Below are positions 1 through 5,691 of a stretch of DNA of 5,800 bases, in pieces. Position numbers and translations under genes: made by a program. The DNA comes from Planctomycetota bacterium (GTDB lineage Bacteria; Planctomycetota; Phycisphaerae; Sedimentisphaerales; Anaerobacaceae). The stretch covers positions 1 to 5,800 of the forward strand of contig JAGLNB010000112.1 in the NCBI GenBank assembly GCA_023139715.1, given 5' to 3'. Each line of letters starts with the position of its first letter. Position 1 is the stretch's first letter. Under the pieces are notes generated by a model that saw only the letters and a list, made by a program, of their open reading frames with translations, was not told the origin of the DNA and searched no databases.

Positions 1-760
1 AACCGGAACCTGCGATTGGTCAAAGGCAGCTGGAAGTGATATTGTGATTATAACCAGCGGTATGCCGAGAAAACCCGGGATGAGCAGGGACGACCTGCTA
101 AGCAAAAACGTCCAAATCATAAAATCTGTCAGTGAAAACACAGCGAAATATTGTCCAGATAGTTTTGTTATAGTTGTGGCCAATCCGCTCGATGCGATGG
201 TTTATGCAGCGGCAAAAGTTACGGGCTTTGCGAAAAACAAAATTATGGGAATGGCCGGCGTGTTAGATAGTGCTCGGCTCGGCTGCTTTATTGCCCGCCA
301 ATTGGGTGTCAGTACTGAAGATATAAAATGCGTTTTAATGGGCGGCCACGGCGATGATATGGTGCCATTGGTTAGATTCACGACCGTTAGCGGTGTGCCA
401 ATAAGCGAACTTTTAAGTGCCGAGGCAATTGATAAATTGGTCAAAAGAACGAGAAATGGCGGAATTGAAATCGTTAATCTGCTCGGCTACAGCGGCTATT
501 ATGCACCGGCTGCAGGGGCGATTAAAATGGCTGAAGCGATTTTGAAGGATAAAAAAGAGCTTCTCAGCTGCTGTGCGTACTGCGATAGTGAATATAAGGC
601 AGGCGGATATTTTGTTGGCACGGCGGCTGTTCTTGGTAAAAATGGCGTAGAAAAAGTTGTCGAACTTGATTTGAATGAGCAGGAAACAGAACAGTTTGAA
701 GTGTCGCTTGCTCATGTAAAAGAGCTTTCCGTAAAAGTTGACGGGATTTTGCAGAGCTGA
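1..760 (+). CDS. mdh: Malate dehydrogenase, LDH-like type (5' end cut off by window edge)
   Basis: This enzyme interconverts malate and oxaloacetate with NAD(H) in the cytoplasm (TCA cycle or its reductive branch). The reading frame is open from base 2, giving 252 residues. The family is about 310 long, so some 55-60 N-terminal residues with the Rossmann glycine motif lie upstream. Counting from base 2, the substrate loop GMPRKPGMSRDDLL has Arg23 at the position (102 in LDH numbering) where lactate dehydrogenases carry Gln, which favours malate over lactate. Arg29 corresponds to Arg109 of LDH. VVANPLD carries Asn61, GVLDSARL carries Asp89 (the Asp168 equivalent) and Arg92, and GGHGDD carries the catalytic His116. 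The C-terminal part (RNGGIEIVNLLG, YYAPAAGAIKMAEAI) is also typical. A GTG at 44 could be taken as a start, but conserved sequence (GT, then SDIVIIT) continues upstream of it, so it is internal. The gene is probably a separate transcription unit from the ATPase genes, given the 170-base gap. Confidence 0.95.
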   Translation, partial: TGTCDWSKAAGSDIVIITSGMPRKPGMSRDDLLSKNVQIIKSVSENTAKYCPDSFVIVVANPLDAMVYAAAKVTGFAKNKIMGMAGVLDSARLGCFIARQLGVSTEDIKCVLMGGHGDDMVPLVRFTTVSGVPISELLSAEAIDKLVKRTRNGGIEIVNLLGYSGYYAPAAGAIKMAEAILKDKKELLSCCAYCDSEYKAGGYFVGTAAVLGKNGVEKVVELDLNEQETEQFEVSLAHVKELSVKVDGILQS

Positions 761-789
761 CCTAAATTTTTAACGCATTACTTTTTTAT

Positions 790-821
790 GGCTGCCTAAA
801 ATTTGTATTTTTTTTGCAGCT
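790..821 (+). terminator. Weak terminator-like hairpin after mdh
   Basis: GCTGC at 791-795 can pair with GCAGC at 816-820, with a possible G·U at 790/821. Inside, AAAAT (798-802) can pair with ATTTT (807-811) around a TTGT loop. The inner hairpin is followed directly by TTTT (812-815), like an intrinsic terminator, but its stem is only A/T pairs. The outer stem has no U-tract after it. The position about 30 bases after the mdh stop suits a terminator; the structure is weak. Confidence 0.25.
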
Positions 822-838
822 GAAAAATATACTTTAGT

Positions 839-866
839 TTGACGTTTAATCTTCGATAATTACGTT
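839..866 (+). promoter_or_regulatory. Candidate sigma-70-type promoter for the ntp operon
   Basis: TTGACG at 839-844 matches five of six bases of the -35 consensus. The -10 position is poor: TACGTT at 861-866 (16-base spacing) matches only three of six. A better-looking GATAAT at 855-860 is too close. A second GATAAT at 903-908 lacks a convincing -35 and sits close to the ntpF ribosome-binding site. A promoter is expected in this gap, but the exact boxes are uncertain. Confidence 0.25.
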
Positions 867-930
867 ATGTGCTGTAAACATTTTGTTTTAGCCATTTTAA
901 ACGATAATATAGAGTAAACAGGACAATCAA

Positions 931-1236
931 ATGGAATTGATAAAGAAGATTAAGCAGGCCGAGGTTCAGGCAAAGGGAATCGTTGCTCAGGCCAAAGCCG
1001 ATGCAGCCGAGCAAATCGAGCAAATTGCTGTCAAACGCACTCGAACGCTTCAGCAAGCCGAAGTTGCGAGAAAAAAAGCGATTCAGGCGGCAATAGCTGG
1101 TGCGAAATCACAGGCCGCCGGCGAAGTTGAGCAGCTCAAATCACAAGCTGCCGAGCAGCGAGAGCAGCTTAAAAATAAGGCCGCAGAAAAAACAGATGCA
1201 GCAGTGAAAAAGGTAATGGACTACTTCAAGAGCTGA
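931..1236 (+). CDS. ntpF: V/A-type ATPase coiled-coil stalk subunit (NtpF / subunit G-H type)
   Basis: This 101-residue soluble protein has the composition of a single long coiled coil: almost all Ala, Gln, Glu and Lys, with no proline and no glycine-rich region beyond two isolated glycines, and a regular heptad-like pattern from residue 1 to about 95. Such a protein placed directly before subunit I is the E. hirae NtpF / Thermus AtpG (subunit G or H) component. It pairs with subunit E to form the peripheral stalk linking the catalytic head to the membrane stator. ATG 931 is preceded by AGGA at 920-923 with seven bases between, a good bacterial ribosome-binding site. The stop is four bases before the ntpI start, so the two are very probably co-translated. 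Coiled-coil sequences carry little family signal, so the assignment depends mainly on length, composition and gene order. Confidence 0.85.
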   Translation: MELIKKIKQAEVQAKGIVAQAKADAAEQIEQIAVKRTRTLQQAEVARKKAIQAAIAGAKSQAAGEVEQLKSQAAEQREQLKNKAAEKTDAAVKKVMDYFKS

Positions 1237-1240
1237 TTTT

Positions 1241-3235
1241 ATGGCCGTTGTTAAAATGAAAAAATTTCTGATTGCCAGCCATCAAAGCGATGCTGCTGTT
1301 CTTTTGGAATCTCTGCAAGGCGAAGGGATTTGCCAGTTATTAAATTCCGACCAGGCAATGGTTACGAAAGAATTTCCCGAATTGACGGTTTCGGCAAAGC
1401 GGCCAAAAGAAATCGAGGATTTACTTGGCCGGCTTTTGAAATGTATTTCATTTCTGAAAAATTATGCTAAACCGGCAGCCGGCCTTGGCAGTGCCCTGGC
1501 TCCGCTGAGGGAAATCGATAGAAAAACGTATGATGAAATCGTCAGCGATGAAAAATTTAACGAATCAGTTGAAGAAGTTTTATCTGTCGGGCTTGGGATA
1601 GAAAATACATTATCCAAAATAGAAAATTTGAATGGCAGTTTAGCTCAGCTGCAATTATGGAAGGCATTGCAAACGCCGGTTGAAGAAATTAGCGAGTTGG
1701 AAAATTCAACTTGCCTTGCCGGATTACTGCCGAGCCAAAAGTTCGAGGAAATCAGAGGCGGGCTTGATGAATTTGACACAGCCGTTGAATTGGTTGCTGA
1801 AGCTGACGGTAAAACCGCCTGCCTTATCGTGTGTTTGAATGCGAATCTTAATGAAGTGCAAAAATTGCTGCGTTCGGTGGATTTTGAGGCCGCAAATTTC
1901 GATGCAATGCACGGCACGCCCGCTGAATTAATAGCCGATTACAATAAGAAACTTGGCGAGGCAAACGAGCAATTACAAAATCAGCTCGAAACCGCAAAAT
2001 ATTTAAGCGAAAATCTTGGCCGTTTTGAAATCCTTTATGACCATTACAATAATCTTTTAACGAGAGAGCAAACCCGAACGCAATCGGCGGCCACTGAAAA
2101 AGTAATTGTTTTCGAGGGCTGGGTCAAAAAGCACGATTACAAGCGATTGGAAAAAATCGTTGCCGGTTTTTCAGCTTCAAATCTGAACGGCGTTACGGTC
2201 GGCGAAGACGAGCAGCCGCCAATTGAGATAGAAAATAATGCAGCGGTTAAACCGTTTGAAACTATTACGCGTTTGCACGGTATGCCGAATGTCGGCGACG
2301 TTGACCCGACGGCGTTTCTCGCTCCGTTTTTTGCCCTGTTCTTTGGGATTTGCCTGACAGATGCCGCCTACGGAATAATAATAATGGCTTTTTCCTGGTG
2401 GCTTATCAAAAAATTTCAGGGCGATAAAAAAGCATTCTGGATGTTATTAATCTGCTCGATTTTCACAGTTGTTGCTGGTGCTTTGACGGGCGGCTGGTTC
2501 GGCGATGCTTTTCAATCCCTTATTCCGCAAAGCAGTCCGGCTTATGGTGCAATCAATGGTGTGCGTGAAAAAATTATGCTCTTTGACCCTATGAAAGAGC
2601 CGATGACTTTCTTTGTCATTTCGATAGGGCTTGGCTATGTGCAGATTATGTTCGCACTGTTCATTGGCTTATTCAATAACATAATCCGCAAAGATTATGC
2701 GACGGCGGTTTTCAATTTTCTCGTCTGGATAATATTTCTTAATTCGCTCGCTGTTTTTGGCTGGAGCAAATATGCGCAAATGCCGACAGTGGCTACAATC
2801 GTCGGCTGGCTCGCTGTTCTTGGGGCGGTTTTGATATTCCTTTTCACCGAAAGAAAATCCGGTATGGCAGCCCGGTTTGGCAGCGGGTTCTTTTCGCTCT
2901 TTAGTACGGTCTTTTATTTCGGCGATATTTTAAGCTATGTAAGATTGATGGCTTTGGGAATGGTGACGGCCGGTCTTGGAATGGCTGTAAATATTCTCGT
3001 TAAACTGCTTATGGATATTCCTTATGTTGGATTTATACTTGGAGCTTTGCTGTTTGTTGGCGGGCATTTATTGAATCTTGCACTTTCTGTTTTGAGTTCG
3101 TTTGTGCATAGTTTGAGATTACAGTTTGTCGAATTTTTCCCGAAATTTTTTACCGGCGGTGGCGAAGAATTCAAGCCGCTGGCATTGTGCAATAAATATT
3201 TCCTAATGAAAGAAAAAAAAGCGGCATCGGAGTAA
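1241..3235 (+). CDS. ntpI: V/A-type ATPase membrane stator subunit I (subunit a)
   Basis: Subunit I provides the ion half-channels beside the rotor ring and anchors the peripheral stalks. The 664-residue length is normal for bacterial NtpI. Residues 1 to about 345 are the cytoplasmic arm, with coiled-coil-prone stretches near 110-150 and 235-285. Membrane helices follow from about 355 to 625. Signature pieces are DPTAFLAPFFALFFG (355-369), GGWFGD (417-422), LSYVRLMALG (564-573) and HSLRLQFVEFFPKF (623-636). The two essential channel arginines are present: Arg568 (Arg735 of yeast Vph1, Arg573 of E. hirae) and Arg626 (Arg799 of Vph1, Arg629 of E. hirae). The start is ATG 1241, because the opening MAVVKMKK is the usual N-terminus of the family. 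Its ribosome-binding site is weak (AAGAG, 1228-1232), so it probably depends on coupling to ntpF four bases upstream. A second ATG at 1256 is less likely. Confidence 0.97.
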   Translation: MAVVKMKKFLIASHQSDAAVLLESLQGEGICQLLNSDQAMVTKEFPELTVSAKRPKEIEDLLGRLLKCISFLKNYAKPAAGLGSALAPLREIDRKTYDEIVSDEKFNESVEEVLSVGLGIENTLSKIENLNGSLAQLQLWKALQTPVEEISELENSTCLAGLLPSQKFEEIRGGLDEFDTAVELVAEADGKTACLIVCLNANLNEVQKLLRSVDFEAANFDAMHGTPAELIADYNKKLGEANEQLQNQLETAKYLSENLGRFEILYDHYNNLLTREQTRTQSAATEKVIVFEGWVKKHDYKRLEKIVAGFSASNLNGVTVGEDEQPPIEIENNAAVKPFETITRLHGMPNVGDVDPTAFLAPFFALFFGICLTDAAYGIIIMAFSWWLIKKFQGDKKAFWMLLICSIFTVVAGALTGGWFGDAFQSLIPQSSPAYGAINGVREKIMLFDPMKEPMTFFVISIGLGYVQIMFALFIGLFNNIIRKDYATAVFNFLVWIIFLNSLAVFGWSKYAQMPTVATIVGWLAVLGAVLIFLFTERKSGMAARFGSGFFSLFSTVFYFGDILSYVRLMALGMVTAGLGMAVNILVKLLMDIPYVGFILGALLFVGGHLLNLALSVLSSFVHSLRLQFVEFFPKFFTGGGEEFKPLALCNKYFLMKEKKAASE

Positions 3236-3240
3236 CTAAA

Positions 3241-3372
3241 AGTTTAAAACTTAAAGTGCAAAACTTAAAACCAAAACTCAAAGCTTAAAATTTTCAGCTG
3301 GTGCTGAATTGGCCATTGGCAGTTTTGAATTTTGAACTGTAGTTTTTAGCTTTCAGTTTTAAGTTTTAAACT
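3241..3372 (+). repeat. Long AT-rich palindrome (hairpin element 1) between ntpI and ntpK
   Basis: Folding the sequence about a centre at 3306/3307 without any gap pairs 3241-3255 perfectly with 3358-3372 (15 base pairs). The match continues inward: of the 52 outer positions, 38 are Watson-Crick and 5 more would be G·U in RNA. The left arm is A-rich (AAAACTTAAAACCAAA at 3260-3275) and the right arm T-rich. It begins five bases after the ntpI stop and ends about 33 bases before the ntpK ribosome-binding site. No open frame runs through it and no target-site duplication is visible. It resembles hairpin element 2 at 4547-4651 in design, composition and a shared 16-base core. Confidence 0.85.
3293..3308 (+). 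repeat. Small stem-loop near the apex of hairpin element 1
   Basis: TTCAGC (3293-3298) and GCTGAA (3303-3308) are perfect inverted repeats around a TGGT loop. It is the most GC-containing helix in the AT-rich element and would form locally, slightly left of the exact centre of the larger palindrome. It could nucleate folding of the transcript. It is short enough that chance is possible. Confidence 0.5.
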
Positions 3373-3405
3373 CTTGAAATATAATGCAGGAGTTAACGAA
3401 GTACG

Positions 3406-3412
3406 AAAGGAG
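3406..3412 (+). promoter_or_regulatory. Strong ribosome-binding site that fixes the ntpK start
   Basis: AAAGGAG lies nine bases before ATG 3422 and is the strongest correctly spaced Shine-Dalgarno sequence in the window. It decides against the in-frame TTG at 3374, which has only hairpin arm sequence upstream. Strong initiation suits ntpK, whose product is needed in many copies per complex. Confidence 0.85.
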
Positions 3413-3421
3413 ATTTATAAA

Positions 3422-3904
3422 ATGGATTACGCAATGGCAATAGCTTTGGCTGGAGCGGCAGTAGCAACATTTATCGCTGGCATTGGTTCTTCGATAGGAT
3501 TGGGAATAGCCGGGCGGGCGGCAGCTGGCGTGCTTGCTGAAAAGCCCGAAAGATATGGACTTATGACGCTTCTCGTTGTACTGCCGAGTACGCAGGGCAT
3601 TTACGGACTCGTAATCAGTTTATTTGTAATGCTTAAATTGAATATGTTTGGCGGCGGAGTGGATAGTTTATCCATTGCTACTTCTTTGCAATTGTTTGCG
3701 GGCTGTTTGCCGGTGGCTGTGGCTGGCCTGTTCAGCGGAATTCATCAGGGAAAGGCCTGTGCCGGCGGAATTGTTATGGCAGCTAAGAGGCCTGAGATGG
3801 GTATTAAAGCCGGTCTTGTTTATGCAGCTTTGGTTGAGTTCTATGCAATTCTTGGTTTCCTCGTTTCGCTGCTGATAATTATGATTGGCGTTACAGTTGG
3901 CTAA
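3422..3904 (+). CDS. ntpK: V-type ATPase proteolipid subunit K (fused double-hairpin c subunit)
   Basis: This membrane protein forms the rotor ring that carries ions past subunit I. Started at ATG 3422 it has 160 residues and four hydrophobic helices, as in E. hirae NtpK (about 156). The two halves are related: GIGSSIGLGIAG...LPSTQGIYG in the first and FSGIHQGKACAGG...LVEFYAILG in the second. The carboxylate is present only in the second half (Glu139, codon 3836-3838); the matching place in the first half is Gln58. The Na+ ligands known from the E. hirae ring (Leu61, Thr64, Gln65, Gln110, Glu139) are all matched here by Leu54, Thr57, Gln58, Gln109 and Glu139, with Tyr61 matching Tyr68. Sodium specificity is therefore predicted. 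It lies 186 bases after ntpI, most of that gap being hairpin element 1, and 49 bases before ntpE. Confidence 0.97.
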   Translation: MDYAMAIALAGAAVATFIAGIGSSIGLGIAGRAAAGVLAEKPERYGLMTLLVVLPSTQGIYGLVISLFVMLKLNMFGGGVDSLSIATSLQLFAGCLPVAVAGLFSGIHQGKACAGGIVMAAKRPEMGIKAGLVYAALVEFYAILGFLVSLLIIMIGVTVG

Positions 3905-3953
3905 GATGGGTATTGGTATTTAAGTGTGAGTGCTGCAAAAGAGGGAAAAATAA

Positions 3954-4547
3954 ATGGGTACTGAACAGGTAGTTGAAAAAATACTTTCTGATGCGAGCGA
4001 GCAGGCGGCTGAAATAAAAAAAGAAGCTGCTGAAAAAACATCAGCGGCGCAAGCCGAGCTGGCAGGCCAAATTTCTGACTATGAAAAGCAGACCGCCCGA
4101 TTGGCTGAAAAAAACGCAGAAGATGAAAAGTCGCATATTCTTGCAGCCGTAAGAATGGAAAACGCCAGAGAATTTCTCACTCAAAAATGCAGAATTCTTG
4201 ATGAGGTTTTCGAAAAAGCCATCGAAAGTTTGAAGGGTTTGCCGGATGCTGAATATAAAAATCTGTTCGCTGATTTAATGCTCCACGCAGTTGAAACCGG
4301 CGATGAAGAAGTTGTTATTGGAAAAGATGAAACGAGAATTGATGAATCGCTCGTTAGAGAAGTCAGTAGCAAGTTGGCACACGGCTATAAAAATGAATTA
4401 CATTTATCGCCGCAGAGGGAAAATTTGCTGGCTGGCTTTATTTTGAAACGCGGCAAAATAAAAAATAATGTTTCGCTTGAAGTGCTGATTACTCAGGCGA
4501 GAAAAGAATTGGAAATAGAATTGGCAAAGGAACTATTCGAAAGCTGA
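3954..4547 (+). CDS. ntpE: V/A-type ATPase peripheral stalk subunit E
   Basis: Subunit E pairs with the NtpF-type coiled coil to hold the catalytic A3B3 head to the membrane stator. The 197-residue length is typical. Residues 1 to about 70 are a charged Ala/Glu/Lys coiled coil. From about 75 the globular domain follows the family pattern: a run around AREFLTQKCRILDEVFEKAI (71-90), LPDAEYKNLFADLM (96-109), EVVIGKDE (119-126), and a C-terminal block LLAGFILKRGKIKNN (158-172) then VLITQARKELEIELAKELF (177-195). The usual GGFVL is LAGFIL here. ATG 3954 has AGAGG at 3940-3944 nine bases upstream. Its last stop base is the first base of hairpin element 2, and the family-typical ending in LF plus a few residues shows the repeat has not changed the C-terminus. 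Confidence 0.94.
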   Translation: MGTEQVVEKILSDASEQAAEIKKEAAEKTSAAQAELAGQISDYEKQTARLAEKNAEDEKSHILAAVRMENAREFLTQKCRILDEVFEKAIESLKGLPDAEYKNLFADLMLHAVETGDEEVVIGKDETRIDESLVREVSSKLAHGYKNELHLSPQRENLLAGFILKRGKIKNNVSLEVLITQARKELEIELAKELFES

Positions 4548-4651
4548 AAATTTAAAGCTAAAAACTTAAAACCAAAGTTTAAAATTGAAAATTTAATTGT
4601 TTTTAATTTTAAGTTTTAGGTTTTGGTTTTAAGTTTTTAGTTTTAAATTTT
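4547..4651 (+). repeat. Near-perfect palindrome (hairpin element 2) filling the ntpE-ntpC spacer
   Basis: Folded without gaps around a TTGTT loop (4597-4601), 4547-4596 faces 4602-4651. Of 50 positions, 43 are Watson-Crick, 5 are G·U in the + strand transcript (at 4557, 4577, 4578, 4579 and 4585) and only 2 do not pair (4587/4611 and 4594/4604). The outer 27 positions have a single G·U. The left arm is A-rich and shares AAAACTTAAAACCAAA (4561-4576) with hairpin element 1. It starts on the last base of the ntpE stop codon and ends on the base before the ntpC ATG, so the spacer consists of nothing else. Confidence 0.93.
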
Positions 4652-5680
4652 ATGTTTGAAATAATTGAACAGCCTGTTGTGAATTTTCATTTGTATCCTT
4701 CGGTTGGCCAGGAGGATTGGCAATACTGTTTTGCCACGGCCGAAGTGCGTACACTTGGAGCTGCAATGCTCAGCAAAACTGAATTGCTGAATATGGCTAA
4801 TGCAGTTGACTTTGCCGATGCGGTTGATTTGCTCAGTTCGGGTGAATATGCTCTTCCGGCGGGAGCTGGGTTGGCGGAAATAGAAAATATTCTGCTGGCT
4901 AAAAGAAGCGATGTGCGAAAATTGGCCACAGATTTAATGGATGAACCGGTTGCCGAGCTTTTCAGGGCACGCGATGATTTTGCAAATATGCGTCTCGCTC
5001 TAAGGCGAACGCTGACAGATAAAGAACTTGGAATCGATTACAGTTCTAATGGCAATGTGCCGGCTGAACGGTTTGAGGATATTTTTGGCAGAGAAGATTA
5101 TTATTGCCTGCCGTTTTATTTGGCCGAAGCCGTTGAAGAAGCTGTTCTCGGCTACTATCAAAATAAAGATATTCGCCAGATTGATTATGCAATCGATTCA
5201 GCTCACGCAAGACACAACATTGCAACGGCTCTGCGTTTGGAAAATCAATTTTTGCTTGAGCTCTTCAGGATGCAAATTGATTTAACGAATATTCGCACAA
5301 TGCTGCGATTGAAATTTACCGAGTCTCAGTTGCGGGATGTGTTTCTCGCTGGCGGATACATTGACCCGCGGCGATTGAAGCATTGCATTGAAATTGATTA
5401 CGAAGCGATTGCTCCTTTGTTTTTTGCTTCGCCGTATTATCCGGCTATTGAGCAGGGCGTTTCTTATTTGGCGGCGGAAAAATCTTTTCTCAAACTTGAA
5501 TCCTGCTGCTGGGAGTACGTAGAGGGATTTCTTGATTCGACCGACCAGATTTCAGCCGGCATTCAGCCGGTGATTGCTTATTTATTGAAAAAGGAAAATG
5601 AAATTCGCACAGTCAGATTGCTTTTGACTGCGAAGAAGAATTTTTTGGATACGAAATTGATTTTAGACAGAATTTCATAG
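4652..5680 (+). CDS. ntpC: V/A-type ATPase central-stalk subunit C (d-like)
   Basis: Subunit C is the funnel-shaped soluble protein that seats the rotating central stalk on the K ring. The 342-residue length is slightly above the usual ~330. Recognisable pieces are WQYCFATAEVRTL (23-35), a start-proximal family motif; DDFANMRLALRR (108-119); DLTNIRTMLRLK (210-221); and PVIAYLLKKENEIRTVRLLL (306-325) near the end. The three charged helical repeats agree with the three similar domains of this family. ATG 4652 is the only ATG before the conserved part, but it directly follows hairpin element 2 and has no Shine-Dalgarno sequence. In-frame GTG 4679 and TTG 4691 have none either. The first 20 or so residues are poorly conserved, so the exact start is uncertain. 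The gene is 11 bases from ntpG. Confidence 0.93.
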   Translation: MFEIIEQPVVNFHLYPSVGQEDWQYCFATAEVRTLGAAMLSKTELLNMANAVDFADAVDLLSSGEYALPAGAGLAEIENILLAKRSDVRKLATDLMDEPVAELFRARDDFANMRLALRRTLTDKELGIDYSSNGNVPAERFEDIFGREDYYCLPFYLAEAVEEAVLGYYQNKDIRQIDYAIDSAHARHNIATALRLENQFLLELFRMQIDLTNIRTMLRLKFTESQLRDVFLAGGYIDPRRLKHCIEIDYEAIAPLFFASPYYPAIEQGVSYLAAEKSFLKLESCCWEYVEGFLDSTDQISAGIQPVIAYLLKKENEIRTVRLLLTAKKNFLDTKLILDRIS

Positions 5681-5691
5681 CGGAATACTAA

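Larger units (their letters stand above)
761..930 (+). other. mdh-ntpF intergenic region, probable operon leader
   Basis: This is a 170-base AT-rich non-coding stretch between the mdh stop and the ntpF start, with no credible open frame on the + strand. It holds T-runs and a weak hairpin near the mdh end, a TTGACG box in the middle and the ntpF ribosome-binding site at its right end. It is the only long gap before the ATPase genes that is not occupied by a palindrome, so the operon promoter is most likely here. That is inference from layout. Confidence 0.6.

Noticed and set aside
44..760. GTG 44 as the start of malate dehydrogenase
   Set aside because: The frame stays open to base 2 and the upstream codons encode conserved dehydrogenase sequence (SDIVIIT context), so the gene is truncated by the window edge.
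874..920. Direct repeat GTAAACA at 874-880 and 914-920 as an operator pair
   Set aside because: A seven-base repeat in AT-rich DNA is expected by chance and no dyad or regulator gene supports it.
865..1056. Minus-strand open frame across the start of ntpF
   Set aside because: It is antisense to a gene with good context and shows no domain or ribosome-binding support.
3374..3421. TTG 3374 as a longer start for ntpK
   Set aside because: The extra 16 residues are charged and unlike the family N-terminus, the TTG follows the palindrome arm with no ribosome-binding site, and ATG 3422 has AAAGGAG nine bases upstream.
3384..3443. A 19-residue open frame running from the ntpK leader into ntpK
   Set aside because: Its ATG has no upstream Shine-Dalgarno sequence and the peptide shows nothing recognisable; a leader peptide role cannot be supported.
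3648..3875. A 75-codon open frame overlapping ntpK in another + frame
   Set aside because: It lies wholly inside ntpK, has no ribosome-binding site of its own and no recognisable protein features.
4547..4651. Ordinary intrinsic terminator after ntpE
   Set aside because: There is no GC-rich stem with a following U-tract, the U-rich part is within the stem, and the operon continues immediately with ntpC and ntpG.
3241..4651. CRISPR array or tandem repeat
   Set aside because: There are only two similar elements, each a palindrome about 1.3 kb apart with genes between; there are no regular spacers.
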